In this document: positions 50,613 to 59,855 of the stretch, piece by piece
Layout: the number at the start of each line of letters is the position of its first letter
Numbering within the stretch: the first letter of the stretch is position 1
NCBI GenBank assembly: GCA_965249205.1
Contig: CBDFLL010000006.1
Span: 1,426,001 to 1,490,000 of the forward strand
Origin: JAQBVV01 sp965249205
GTDB taxonomy: Bacteria; Acidobacteriota; Vicinamibacteria; Vicinamibacterales; UBA2999
Direction: 5' to 3'
Length of the DNA: 64,000 nt
The notes under the pieces: generated by a model
What the model saw: only the letters and a program-made list of their open reading frames with translations
What the model was told of the DNA's origin: nothing
Database searches by the model: none
Translations under genes and position numbers: made by a program

Positions 50613-51308
50613 CTACGGGTCGTCGATCACCACACCTTGACGTCGCGCTCGACTAACGGGCGCGGAACCCGGCCGTAACCCCGGGACCTCTGGCGTCGCG
50701 CGGACCGGGATGAGGATCTTCGATTCGAGTTGCCCCATGAACTTGGGCTTGCGTAGGCCGCCGCTGTGCCCGCCCTTGACTCCGTTGTTCAGTGCCGGCG
50801 GCGGGAACGTGCGAGTGAAGCGCGCGCGCTGCCCAAGGAACCGCATGCGCGACCCCCAGCCAGTGCCGTGCAGATGGATATGGAGGTCGATGACCGTTTC
50901 CGCGATGGCCCATGTCTCGTCCATGTCGCGCCGGATCGGGCTGTCGTACGTGACCGCCGCCCGGATGCGTTCGCCACGGTACCGTTCCGCGAGCCCCCGA
51001 AAGGTGTACGCACCGACCTGGCCGCCGTGCGAGTGCATGATCAGGATGCGATCTCGATACGGCTGGGACAGGATGAAGTCCAGGAGCGCGTCTGCGCCGT
51101 GCTTCCAAATAGGATGTCCGGGGATCGAATAGAACGTCCCGTCGACCGCGCCCGACCAGAACATGCGGTTCTCCGGCAGCGCCAGGCGGTCGAAGCCGCG
51201 CGCCATCATGAAGTGGTCGAACAGTGAGCCTTCCCAGATGAACGCGTTGTGGCGGCTCCGCGCACCTGTCCCACCCACGGGAATCCAGCGGAGGCGTTCC
51301 CTGTTCAT
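50613..51308 (-). CDS. Alpha/beta-hydrolase-like protein of the lysis region
   Basis: ATG at 51308 overlaps the endolysin stop (ATGA), giving 231 residues. The nucleophile elbow ILIMHSHGGQVGAY (G/H-S-x-G) and AAVTYDSPIRRDMDETW suggest a serine hydrolase. The conserved His may be in IDLHIHLHGTGWG. Phage hydrolases downstream of endolysins sometimes cleave cell-envelope lipids; substrate here unknown. Confidence 0.65.
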   Translation of the reverse strand: MNRERLRWIPVGGTGARSRHNAFIWEGSLFDHFMMARGFDRLALPENRMFWSGAVDGTFYSIPGHPIWKHGADALLDFILSQPYRDRILIMHSHGGQVGAYTFRGLAERYRGERIRAAVTYDSPIRRDMDETWAIAETVIDLHIHLHGTGWGSRMRFLGQRARFTRTFPPPALNNGVKGGHSGGLRKPKFMGQLESKILIPVRATPEVPGLRPGSAPVSRARRQGVVIDDP

Positions 51309-51892
51309 GGGCGAACGAACTCCCAGCACCGCGCCAGCCAGCCACGCAGAAAGGCCAACTGACTCGTGGGGTGCGACTTGAGGAAGGCGCGCGCCTGCCG
51401 ATCGAACGCGAGCGTGATGTAGTACTGCTGCCGATAGTTCAAGGTGTCGTTGTAGAGCTGTCGATGATCGAGTTGCGGTGCCTTGATAGCCGCGCGCGAC
51501 TGCGGGCCGATACGCCCGTCGATCTGGCCCCGATAGAGCCCTTGATCACGGAGCGCTTTTTGGAGCGCCCTGAAGACGGCGCGGTGTGACGACATCACGC
51601 CGAAGTCCACCAGGAGCACGCGTAACGGGTCCGGATAGGTATCGAACGGCGCGACGTGACGCTGGCGATAGAACTGGCGCGCCTGCGGTTCGGTGATCGC
51701 GTTCAGCTCGGCACGCGTGGCTGGGCGTCCTAACTGGGCGTACGTGCCCCAGCTCGCGCTCGTGATACCGCCTCTGGTGAGGCCGCCGCGATCGGCGGGG
51801 TGCAGGCGCGCCTTCGACTCCGCCCACGTGACCCCAGCCGGCAACTCTCGCCGCAGGATGTCATCGATGATGGCAACCACGGTGGTGGTCAT
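51305..51892 (-). CDS. Endolysin (GH108-like N-acetylmuramidase)
   Basis: 195 residues. N-terminal catalytic domain AESKARLHPADRGGLTRGGI, TSASWGTYAQLGRPATRAEL with the usual Glu near residue 25 and the GG.T..GIt signature of GH108; the C-terminal part IDGRIGPQSRAAIKA is a peptidoglycan-binding-like motif. It degrades host murein at lysis. No signal peptide, so a holin must release it. Confidence 0.82.
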   Translation of the reverse strand: MTTTVVAIIDDILRRELPAGVTWAESKARLHPADRGGLTRGGITSASWGTYAQLGRPATRAELNAITEPQARQFYRQRHVAPFDTYPDPLRVLLVDFGVMSSHRAVFRALQKALRDQGLYRGQIDGRIGPQSRAAIKAPQLDHRQLYNDTLNYRQQYYITLAFDRQARAFLKSHPTSQLAFLRGWLARCWEFVRP

Positions 51893-52224
51893 CGCGCACC
51901 GCCGTTGAACACCCTGTCGTGGAGCCGTTCGACCTTGTCGTGCATGCTATTGAGCCGCTCATCCTGGCGGGCGAAGGCTTCACGAAGATCACCGAGCTGC
52001 TTATCCCCGTGCTCGAGGCGGCGCTTGAGCCCGGAGACATGGTCACAGTCCGCCTTCTCGTCGAGCGCGGCCGTCAGGCTGTCGACGTCTTTGGTTACCG
52101 ACACCTTGAGTGCCTCGAGCGCTTCCGCCGTGACCCGCTCCCCGCCCTCGCGGGCTTGCAGCCACCGCCCAACGAAGAGCAGCGCGATGATCGCCGTCTG
52201 TGCGATGTGGACCCAGGCATCCAT
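51889..52224 (-). CDS. Membrane-anchored coiled-coil protein (holin/spanin-like)
   Basis: 111 residues with one N-terminal membrane helix (VHIAQTAIIALLFVGRWLQA) and a long helical C-terminus (DSLTAALDEKADCDHVSGLK, DERLNSMHDKVERLHDRV). ATGA overlap with the endolysin gene. Likely part of the lysis cassette (DUF2730-like). Confidence 0.65.
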   Translation of the reverse strand: MDAWVHIAQTAIIALLFVGRWLQAREGGERVTAEALEALKVSVTKDVDSLTAALDEKADCDHVSGLKRRLEHGDKQLGDLREAFARQDERLNSMHDKVERLHDRVFNGGAR

Positions 52225-52320
52225 TCACAGCACCCACGTCACCGCGCTCAGAGCCACCCAGAGCGCGAACAACATCCACTCGGCGCGGGGGTTCGTCAGG
52301 ATCGCCTTCATGCGTGTCAT
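52225..52320 (-). CDS. 31-residue membrane peptide (possible holin)
   Basis: ATG at 52320; MTRMKAILTNPRAEWMLFAL then WVALSAVTWVL, a single transmembrane segment. The stop abuts the next start. It may serve as a holin or holin regulator. Confidence 0.5.
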   Translation of the reverse strand: MTRMKAILTNPRAEWMLFALWVALSAVTWVL

Positions 52321-52321
52321 G

Positions 52322-52777
52322 TCATCCGTCCGCCAACAACGCCGCGATGCGCACGTCTGCGATCACATCGGTCGCCCACATCGGCGTCGGTACGCCGTTG
52401 GCCTTCAGTTCGTCGAGCATGGCGATTGTTTCGGTGGCATCGAGGTTGACCAAGCCGCTCGCCTGCCCGCGGCGGTTGAACGATTGAATGGCGTCTGAGG
52501 TGCCACCCATGCGTTCGAAGACTTCGGCCTCGCTGCCAACGACGGCACGCTGGTTGAAGCGATCGATAAACTGGCTGTACGGGATGGTGCGGATCGGCGC
52601 CCTCGGCGTTGGCACGAACGTGGTCCCGCCCGTCCAGGTGTGTCTCCAGACGCTCGGACCATCGGTCGGCAGTACGATGTTCGTGTGACTTGGCCGCGTC
52701 GCGATCGGCGTAGGGTTACTGGTGACGATCTCGCCGATCACGATGCTCGTGAGGTCGTTGACGATGACGGTTCTCAT
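52322..52777 (-). CDS. Phage tail-end protein, unknown
   Basis: 151 residues (MRTVIVNDLTSIVIGEIVTS, GTTFVPTPRAPIRTIPYSQF). Located between tail-tip and lysis genes; coupled by ATGA to the upstream gene. No family recognised. Confidence 0.55.
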   Translation of the reverse strand: MRTVIVNDLTSIVIGEIVTSNPTPIATRPSHTNIVLPTDGPSVWRHTWTGGTTFVPTPRAPIRTIPYSQFIDRFNQRAVVGSEAEVFERMGGTSDAIQSFNRRGQASGLVNLDATETIAMLDELKANGVPTPMWATDVIADVRIAALLADG

Positions 52778-53229
52778 GTAGTCACACTCTCAAACTCCAC
52801 GACGTCGAATGACAAGTCAGCGGTGTCCGAGGCAGGGATTCCACCGCGAATGGTGAACTTGACGTTGGTCGTGGTCGTGATCTCCCAGGTGAATTCAGCA
52901 GCCCTCCCCGAGCTCCCGCCAAAGAACCGCGGAATGATGATGGCGTTGGCGATCGTGACCGCTGAGATCGTCACGTCGATCGTGTCGTCATCGTATTCCC
53001 ACGTACCAGATCCATTGACGTGCTGCAGGGACTTCACGATGCCGTAGCCGGTCTTACCAATGTTCCAGTTGCCCTTGCCGTTCAGGGCTGCCGCCGCCAC
53101 CGCCGCCGCCGTCACGACGTTTGCACCCATCGCGCCCACACTGGCGTCGGTGCGACCCGAGACGAGGACATTCGGCACGGCACCGCGCCACCGCTGGATG
53201 TTGAGTTGCGATCTAAAGACTCCAGGCAT
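52774..53229 (-). CDS. Phage structural protein, unknown
   Basis: 151 residues (VFRSQLNIQRWRGAVPNVLV, WEYDDDTIDVTISAVTIANA), mostly beta. Position suggests a tail-tip or host-contact protein. Confidence 0.55.
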   Translation of the reverse strand: MPGVFRSQLNIQRWRGAVPNVLVSGRTDASVGAMGANVVTAAAVAAAALNGKGNWNIGKTGYGIVKSLQHVNGSGTWEYDDDTIDVTISAVTIANAIIIPRFFGGSSGRAAEFTWEITTTTNVKFTIRGGIPASDTADLSFDVVEFESVTT

Positions 53230-53240
53230 TTACGTCATTC

Positions 53241-54032
53241 CTATGCGGTCGTTGCGAACTCCACGGGCGATACGCGACAACTCACCACCGCCGCCGACGA
53301 CGCCTTGGCAAAGATCGCGTCCCCTGGCTCGAGCGTGATGCCGCCGAAGATGACGGTTTCGCCCGCACCCACGCTCGCGGCCATGACGTTCTGTTTGTCG
53401 GTCTGCGACCCGCCACTCGGGCGGACCTCTACGGTCACGGTCCGGGCCACCGAGTCGGTATTGCAGATCGTGACGGCCATCGTCTCGGCATGTTCGACGC
53501 CACTCCCGGGACAGGCGTACTGCGACACGAGGGTCGCGGTCAGGGCGACCCCGTCGACGACCGCCAGCGTCACGCCAGTGATCGCGTCGTCGGCTTCCGA
53601 CACATCGAGGCGGAGCGCCACCTCGTCGGCCGCAGCGTCACTAGAAATGGACCGCACGGTATCCGACGGGTCCAGGAACCACGGTCCCTCGAGGACGATG
53701 GTCTCGCCGGCAAAGACGGTGCCGCTGAAAATGCGATTCGCCACCGTGCGCGACCCGCCGCTTGCGATGATGTGTACCTGCGCGTTGCGATCAGACCCTG
53801 AGTTACCGGTCAGGACGATGCGATGAACGACCGCCTTGTTGAGGCCCGCACCCGCGGTGTAGTGGGTCGTCTCACCACTGTCCACGTCGTTGCCATCCAC
53901 AGCGGCCACGGTCCACGTGGTCGTGCCGCCTTCATCCGCATCGAACGCCGGCAACAAGAGACGACCAATGATCGCTTCGCGGTTCCGTCGCTTGGCGGTC
54001 ATGTTGTCGTCGTCAACCCACAAGGTGCCCAC
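53241..54032 (-). CDS. Tail-tip/fibre-like protein
   Basis: From GTG at 54032 (VGTLWVDDDNMTAKRRNREA) 263 residues are obtained; upstream in-frame residues are antisense noise of the neighbouring gene. The body is beta-rich with Thr/Val/Asp repeats (GETIVLEGPWFLDPSDTVRS, GETVIFGGITLEPGDAIFAK). An ATG at 54002 is an alternative start. Confidence 0.6.
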   Translation of the reverse strand: MGTLWVDDDNMTAKRRNREAIIGRLLLPAFDADEGGTTTWTVAAVDGNDVDSGETTHYTAGAGLNKAVVHRIVLTGNSGSDRNAQVHIIASGGSRTVANRIFSGTVFAGETIVLEGPWFLDPSDTVRSISSDAAADEVALRLDVSEADDAITGVTLAVVDGVALTATLVSQYACPGSGVEHAETMAVTICNTDSVARTVTVEVRPSGGSQTDKQNVMAASVGAGETVIFGGITLEPGDAIFAKASSAAVVSCRVSPVEFATTA

Positions 54033-54051
54033 TCGTCTATGTCCTTTCTCG

Positions 54052-54522
54052 TTACAGCGAGAGCGTCCAGGTGAAGGTGGCTGCGATCGACGACGTTTTG
54101 ACAATCGGCGTCGACAGGATGGCCCGCGCCAACATGGTGCCGGCGCTGGGATCGTTGAAGAGCCCCGCCTCGGTGATCGTGTTCCCGTTCGCGGTGCCGG
54201 TCCCGACGTAGAGCCGCAACACCAGTTCCAGGTTGTTCTTGACCGGGGTGCTGGTGAAGGCGGCGCGATGGACCTCGGTCCCGAGTGCCGTGTCGCCCGC
54301 GGCGGCCGCCGTCGCATCGGTGCCGATGGCGATGTGCGTGAGGCCGGTCGGGGCATCGTTGGCGAGAAAATCGCGGACGAGGTTTCGGCCGGCATCGACG
54401 ACCAGGTTGTCTTGGATGACCTCCGATCGTGCCCCTGTCTGGACGTTCTCCACCAGCACCGACAGGCGCCCGCGCAGCCGGATCCACTCGTCGACACGTC
54501 GCTGCTGCAGCACGGGCATCAT
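54052..54522 (-). CDS. Phage tail protein (NLVVDAGRNLVRDFL type)
   Basis: 156 residues. VQTGARSEVIQDNLVVDAGR, NLVRDFLANDAPTGLTHIAI and TITEAGLFNDPSAGTMLAR are typical of phage tail-fibre or baseplate-attached proteins. ATGA overlap with the hub gene. Confidence 0.65.
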   Translation of the reverse strand: MMPVLQQRRVDEWIRLRGRLSVLVENVQTGARSEVIQDNLVVDAGRNLVRDFLANDAPTGLTHIAIGTDATAAAAGDTALGTEVHRAAFTSTPVKNNLELVLRLYVGTGTANGNTITEAGLFNDPSAGTMLARAILSTPIVKTSSIAATFTWTLSL

Positions 54523-55958
54523 GCGGCGATCTCCGAGGACCCAATCCGCGCATGGTTGATCCGGGATTCGCCCGCCGCCGTGGCCGTGACCAGCGCCTCG
54601 GTCACAGAGACCGTTTCCATGAACACCTTCAGCAGGTTGAGGATCTCGGTGTCACGGATCACGAACTCGCGTCGCGAACTCAACAGCCGGCGGTAGAAGT
54701 CACGCCAGCCGATGACGGGGTCGCCCTCGATGAGCGTGAGCGAATACAGGAGTGTTGCCGACCCACTTTGATCGAGGCCGAGCCAGTCACGGCCGCGGAC
54801 CGCACTGACGAGAAACGTCTCGCCGGCCAACCCGTGCCGCGCGTGCGTGATCGCGACGAGCTGGCCCGCCCGATACCCTGAGACCAACGTCTCCACGGTG
54901 ATCGTGCGCCCGATGGACCCGTGCCGTGCCAGGAGTGCATTCGTGGTGTCGGTGGCGAGGTCTAAGTCGTCGATGTCCGGGCGATCGTCGCGGGCTTCGT
55001 GAATGCCGCTGCCGCCCTCGACCGCCGCCCTGGCGACGATCTCCGCGTTGAGCTCGCCTTGCACGATGATCGGGACCCGTCCCTGGAAGGTGACGCGGAG
55101 TTTGTCAGCCGTCGTCAGCACCGTCCCACCGGTGTCCTGGGTGATCTCCGTGTGGGACTTGTTCCAGTACCAGTCCTTCCCGGTGTCCATACCTGCAATC
55201 CCGACAGTCTTGGCGACGTAGCCACCGCCGGCGATGTTCTCTTCGACGGTGGGCGCCTTCCCCACGGGCAGCGACACGTTGAAGACCTGCCGATCGCCGT
55301 CCCCCACCAGCACCTCCGGAAGCGCCGCGGTCAGGTCCGTCCCCGCCCTGAGCGTCTGCCGGTTGCGATAGTGTTCCCGTTGCGTCGTAACGCGAATGCG
55401 CGCGATGTTCGTGGCCGTGATCGCGGTGCCGGACAGAGACGCGCGCGCCCGGAAGTTCAGGACCTTGTCCGGCGCGACCCACCAGGCCATCCCGGTCTTC
55501 TCCGCCAGCTCGTTGAGGGCTTCTGCGGCGGTGAGGTAGTTAAAGACCGCCTTGTCAATCGTCGGGCCGGTCTCGACACCGGTGGTCGTGAGGCCCTCGC
55601 CCGTGACATCCTGCGCCACGATGTCACTCACGATCGCGCCGACGGTCTGGTTATCGTACACGCGTGCGACCAGGCGCCGATCGAAGAGCCCGGAATAATC
55701 CTCGGCGTCGACCTCATGGATGAGGAAGTCGGAGTCGCCCTCTTGCTCGACCGCGATCTTCTGAATGATGCCGTCGAAAATCAGGGTCGCGCCGTCCAGC
55801 AGCGTGAGGCTTTGTCCCTCCGAGGGTTCGAACTCAGCGGTCGCGCTCCGAATGCTGACGCGGAGCCTGTCGCGACCGTTCAACGAGTCATCGAACGAGA
55901 GCGTGTGCTCCTCGAACGTCCGAGGCGTCCCGCCGATCTCGAGACTCAGTTCAGCCAT
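54519..55958 (-). CDS. Baseplate hub / tail-associated protein
   Basis: 479 residues with the layout of gp27/prophage tail-endopeptidase-like hub proteins: SLEIGGTPRTFEEHTLSFDD, GAIVSDIVAQDVTGEGLTT, ALNELAEKTGMAWWVAPDK and VLVGDGDRQVFNVSLPVG. It directly follows the tape measure gene (12 nt). It should form the tail tip and baseplate hub. Confidence 0.75.
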   Translation of the reverse strand: MAELSLEIGGTPRTFEEHTLSFDDSLNGRDRLRVSIRSATAEFEPSEGQSLTLLDGATLIFDGIIQKIAVEQEGDSDFLIHEVDAEDYSGLFDRRLVARVYDNQTVGAIVSDIVAQDVTGEGLTTTGVETGPTIDKAVFNYLTAAEALNELAEKTGMAWWVAPDKVLNFRARASLSGTAITATNIARIRVTTQREHYRNRQTLRAGTDLTAALPEVLVGDGDRQVFNVSLPVGKAPTVEENIAGGGYVAKTVGIAGMDTGKDWYWNKSHTEITQDTGGTVLTTADKLRVTFQGRVPIIVQGELNAEIVARAAVEGGSGIHEARDDRPDIDDLDLATDTTNALLARHGSIGRTITVETLVSGYRAGQLVAITHARHGLAGETFLVSAVRGRDWLGLDQSGSATLLYSLTLIEGDPVIGWRDFYRRLLSSRREFVIRDTEILNLLKVFMETVSVTEALVTATAAGESRINHARIGSSEIAA

Positions 55959-55970
55959 GTCGAGTACTCC

Positions 55971-58900
55971 TCACACGCGGAATCCCGCTCGACTCAGCTC
56001 GCCGGGCAAGATGGGCACCAGCTCTTCGGCTAGGCGCGTTCCATTGAGCGTGATCGTGACGGGCACTCGATGGCCACTGAGGACCTTTGCCACGCCCTGC
56101 GCCACCTTCGCGGCGATGCCATTCACAGCCTCCGCGAGGAGTCGGCCATCGCTCGACGTCGTGACCGCACGCATCTCTGCGGCCTGAATCGCGCGCGCCG
56201 TCATCGAGGCCACGCCTTCGCCCTGCTGGCGCGTGAGGACCTCTTCCTCGCCGTGGAGCCACGCGGGCGTCCCGAACGGACTGAACTGCCGGAGGCCACC
56301 CGTCCCGGCCGCGAACTGGTGCCCGCCCAGGGCCTCGTCGGCCCGATGCGCGTCGCCCGGGTTCCGCGCCAGCCAGTTCGCCTCCCACGCCTCCCGCGTG
56401 CGGAAATTCGACGGGGACAACCGGTCGTTGCCCTCCCGGTCCGGATCGATCATGCCCGTCAGCACCGGCGTGACCGGGATCACGATCGGCGTCGCCATCT
56501 CGTCCTTGATGGCGCCAATCGCGAGCGCCATCTGCTGAAAGTCCCAGACGCCCGTCTCGCTGGCGTCTCGGATGAGGCCCTGCATCTGCACCACCGCCGG
56601 ATGCGTGCTGCCCAGCGAGTCGGTCAGCGACTCGGCCTCGCGCAGAATGGTGCCCAGGTCGTAGGTGCTCCCGTCACTGGCTTTCCGGAACTCGGCAGCC
56701 ATCCGATCCAGGGAGTCCGTGTTCGCGATCGTGGCCTGCATGATGTCGATCGTCCCCGTCAGCTCCTCGAACGTCCCGCGTCCCGTCTCGGCCAGCGCGT
56801 CGAGGCCCGGCACTGTCTCCTTCTCGATGGTGGTCGTGATCTCGTCAATGACCTCCTGGACCGCCGCGCCGCCCTCCTGCTCCGCCTGCCAGAGCCGGTT
56901 GACGACGTCGAGGGCGTCCTCCGCGCTGGCGCCGGCGGCGATGTATGCATCGCGGATCGCGATGACCGTCGCGGCGCCAATCTCGTTGCCCTTCCACGCG
57001 CCTTTGATAGCTTCTTGCACCTCCGCCATCTGTTCCGGGTTCAGCTCGGCGAGGAGGCCTTGACGGAAGGTGCCGGCCACCCGCCGCCCCTCTTGCTCGG
57101 CGGCGGAGGGGCCGCCGAACCCGAACGCGCCCGCAATCGCGCTGCCGATCTTTTTGAAGCCAGCCACGAAGGCTCCGGAGAACTGGCTGATGATCGGGCC
57201 GACCATCGGGATCATGTTCATCAGGGCCGCGATCCCCTGCGTGGCGAACGACTGCACAGCACCCAGCGCACCGCCACCGCCCGTGAAGGCCGCCTGGAAG
57301 ATGTTGTTCAGGCTGCCGAGTTGCCCCTGCATGAACCCGCCGAACCCCGACCAGAGACTCTGTGTCTCGCCCACGGTGGCCGCGGTGCTGTGCACCACGC
57401 CCGGGACGGCCTGCGTTGCGAAATTGAAGAGGCGCTGCTGTGCGCCATCCGACGCGTCGCTCAACTTGAGGAACGAGACACCTGCCGAATTCACCACGGG
57501 TGGCAGGGCCGAGTAGCCCAGCACCAGCATGTCGACCGTCCGCAGATGCGCCGCGGTCGACTGCTCCACGGCCACCATGGTCGGCGGGGCCTCCTGGCCC
57601 AGCGCCCGGTAGGCATCGAGAGCGGCGGTGAGGGCCGAGTGCAACTGCCGTTTGGCCGTGGTCGTCAGCCGCGACACGTTCTCCACCCCGTCGAGCGCGG
57701 TCACCATGTCCTGGGCGCGCGAGATCGTCGTCGCACCGAAGAGGTTGTCGGCGATGCCCTGCAGCTCCGACATCCGGGCTTTGACCACCGAGGTGGCCTT
57801 CCCGGTGTCGTCGACCATCGCCTGGCCCATCGACGCGAATTCGGCCTTGACGGCAGCGGCCATGTCCGGCACGAATGAGTTCCCCACGACGGCATCGAAC
57901 ATGCCCTTGAAGAACCCGGTGACCATGTCGATCTTGGCCTTAACGCCGTCGACGATCGACTGGAAGCGCCCGACGAGCCAATCCTTGACGCCGGTGTACA
58001 GCCCGCGCGCCGTCTTGACGATGAAGTCCTTCGCCGCGCCGAACATCGCCTTGACCGTGTCCCAGTTCTGCCAGATCAGCACCGCCGCCGAGACCGCGGC
58101 CACGACCAATCCGAAGGGACCGGTGAGCGCCAGGGCCGCAATCTTCAGCGCGCCGAACAGCGGCAGGGCCGCACTGATGCCGGCGGCCAGGAAGCCGAGC
58201 CCACCGATCAGCGGACCGAGCCCGGCGAAGAGCAGGGCGGCCACACCGATCGTGCTCTGCATCTGCGGCGACAGTTCCGAGAACCACTGGACGACCCCGG
58301 CGACACGCTCGCTGATCGCCCGAAACGTCGGCTTCATCTCGCGCAGCGTGTCGACCAGCGACTTACCGGCGGGGATGAGTTGGGTCTGGACCTCGCGCCA
58401 GAGCAGCTGGAACTCCTCGCGCAGCGGGCGATTGGCGTCGACGGTGTCTTGAATCTTGCCTTCGGCGCCGACCAGGGAGTCGCCCAGGTCCTCGAGGGCG
58501 AAGCTGCCGTTGCGCACGGCGGTCGTCATCCGCTGCGCGCCCTCCGCCCCGAAGGCGTCCGTCGCGATCGACAGCGCCTCTGTGTCGGTCTTCGCCGCCC
58601 GCATCGCCTCGATGGTGCGCTGGAGCATGTCGCGCGAGTTCAGCCCCTCCTTCGACCAATTGCGGAAGGCGGCGTTCAGCCCCGGCATCAGCCGGCTCAC
58701 CTCGATGCCGGTCTTACTGAGGGCACCGAACAGCTGGGCCGATTCCTCCATCGAGAAGCCCGCATTCTTGAGGACGCTGCCGTAGGTGTTGGTCTGACTG
58801 ATGAGGGCACCCAGGCCGGCGCCGGTGTTCTGGCTAACGGTAAAGAGCCGGTCCAGGATGGCGGCGCCCTCTTCGGCCGGGCGCTCGAATTGCACCAAGG

Positions 58901-59360
58901 CATTGGCGAAGCCCTTCGCGTTCGGGGTCGCCTCTTCCCCGAGGACGCGGGAGGCGTCCAGGACCTGCTGCGTCATCGCCTGCAGCGCGGGGCCGGTCGC
59001 GCCGGTGATGGTGTTGATGTCCCCGATCGCCGTGGCCACCGTCGCCGCGTCATCCGGGACGGCGCCGAACACCCCCTTGAACGTCTGCCCGAGCGCGTCG
59101 AGGTCGGCGCCTACCGCGCCGGTACTCGTGCTCATGCTCTTGAGGGCGTTGTCGTAATCGACGCCGACCTTGAAGACGCCGGCGCCGAAGAGCGCGATGG
59201 GCCCGGTGACCCACTTGGTCATGCCGGCGCCCATGGACTTCGCCTTGGTCGAGAAGCCGTCCAGCCGTTTGCCGAGCCGCTCCACGCGCTTCTCGGCCTT
59301 CCGGAAGCCCTGCTGTGCGAGGTCCTTCGCCGAGATCCGTATGACGACGTCGTCAGCCAT
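55971..59360 (-). CDS. Tape measure protein
   Basis: 1129 residues. The start MADDVVIRISAKDLAQQGFR and helices such as FDGFSTKAKSMGAGMTKWV, with hydrophobic stretches (ALPLFGALKIAALALTGPFG and LVVAAVSAAVLIWQN), fit long-tailed phage tape measures, which set tail length and form a pore on injection. It begins exactly after the TAG of the frameshifted chaperone product. About 1.13 kaa predicts a tail of roughly normal siphovirus length. Confidence 0.9.
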   Translation of the reverse strand: MADDVVIRISAKDLAQQGFRKAEKRVERLGKRLDGFSTKAKSMGAGMTKWVTGPIALFGAGVFKVGVDYDNALKSMSTSTGAVGADLDALGQTFKGVFGAVPDDAATVATAIGDINTITGATGPALQAMTQQVLDASRVLGEEATPNAKGFANALVQFERPAEEGAAILDRLFTVSQNTGAGLGALISQTNTYGSVLKNAGFSMEESAQLFGALSKTGIEVSRLMPGLNAAFRNWSKEGLNSRDMLQRTIEAMRAAKTDTEALSIATDAFGAEGAQRMTTAVRNGSFALEDLGDSLVGAEGKIQDTVDANRPLREEFQLLWREVQTQLIPAGKSLVDTLREMKPTFRAISERVAGVVQWFSELSPQMQSTIGVAALLFAGLGPLIGGLGFLAAGISAALPLFGALKIAALALTGPFGLVVAAVSAAVLIWQNWDTVKAMFGAAKDFIVKTARGLYTGVKDWLVGRFQSIVDGVKAKIDMVTGFFKGMFDAVVGNSFVPDMAAAVKAEFASMGQAMVDDTGKATSVVKARMSELQGIADNLFGATTISRAQDMVTALDGVENVSRLTTTAKRQLHSALTAALDAYRALGQEAPPTMVAVEQSTAAHLRTVDMLVLGYSALPPVVNSAGVSFLKLSDASDGAQQRLFNFATQAVPGVVHSTAATVGETQSLWSGFGGFMQGQLGSLNNIFQAAFTGGGGALGAVQSFATQGIAALMNMIPMVGPIISQFSGAFVAGFKKIGSAIAGAFGFGGPSAAEQEGRRVAGTFRQGLLAELNPEQMAEVQEAIKGAWKGNEIGAATVIAIRDAYIAAGASAEDALDVVNRLWQAEQEGGAAVQEVIDEITTTIEKETVPGLDALAETGRGTFEELTGTIDIMQATIANTDSLDRMAAEFRKASDGSTYDLGTILREAESLTDSLGSTHPAVVQMQGLIRDASETGVWDFQQMALAIGAIKDEMATPIVIPVTPVLTGMIDPDREGNDRLSPSNFRTREAWEANWLARNPGDAHRADEALGGHQFAAGTGGLRQFSPFGTPAWLHGEEEVLTRQQGEGVASMTARAIQAAEMRAVTTSSDGRLLAEAVNGIAAKVAQGVAKVLSGHRVPVTITLNGTRLAEELVPILPGELSRAGFRV

Positions 59361-59855
59361 CTATCGGGCCCTCACTCTTCGCCGGCTCGGCCGTGGCGCA
59401 CGTTGCCGTTGCGTCGCCTGTGTCCGTCGCGAGCGGGCGGCTCGCGTGCGCGCGTCGCGATGCGCCTCGGCGAGGATCGTGCGGGTCGTGCCTTCGATTA
59501 CCGTCAGCGCCGCGAGCGTCCGAGCGTCCTGGTCTCCGACCCCACCCGCGTGCGGGAGCGCGGTTCGCTCGAGGACCACCGTGCCAGATGCCCCATCCGG
59601 CCGCATGCGGTACGTCTGATCGAAGAGTCGGATCCATGCTCGATGCTCGGTGGTCAGTTCAAGGACGGGGCACCGGACGACCCCGATGTCTCCGGAGAGC
59701 CAGACGCGACGCCCGGCGTTGTCGGTGTTGCAGCCGCGCTCGTCGCAGAGCCCACGGTTTCGGCACGCGAGGCAGTCGTCGCCCGTCTCCGCCCAGCTCG
59801 AGCCTTCGCTGGCTGTCGGAAGCCATCGCGCGAAGCGGACGGCGATCGCAAGACT
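59361..59855 (-). CDS. Tail assembly chaperone T-part, reached by -1 frameshift
   Basis: Beginning after the A8 run, the -1 frame is open for 164 residues to a TAG that abuts the tape measure ATG. It encodes AIAVRFARWLPTASEGSSWA, a zinc-like CLACRNRGLCDERGC, GDIGVVRCPVLELTTEHRAW and RMRPDGASGTVVLER. The frame has no ribosome site of its own. Together with 167 residues upstream it would give a 331-residue gpGT-like fusion. Confidence 0.75.
   Translation of the reverse strand, partial: SLAIAVRFARWLPTASEGSSWAETGDDCLACRNRGLCDERGCNTDNAGRRVWLSGDIGVVRCPVLELTTEHRAWIRLFDQTYRMRPDGASGTVVLERTALPHAGGVGDQDARTLAALTVIEGTTRTILAEAHRDARTRAARSRRTQATQRQRAPRPSRRRVRAR

Noticed and set aside
53241..54497. 418-residue reading of the tail-tip gene
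   Set aside because: The first about 155 residues are out-of-frame image of the gene at 54052-54522; a GTG at 54032 fits better.
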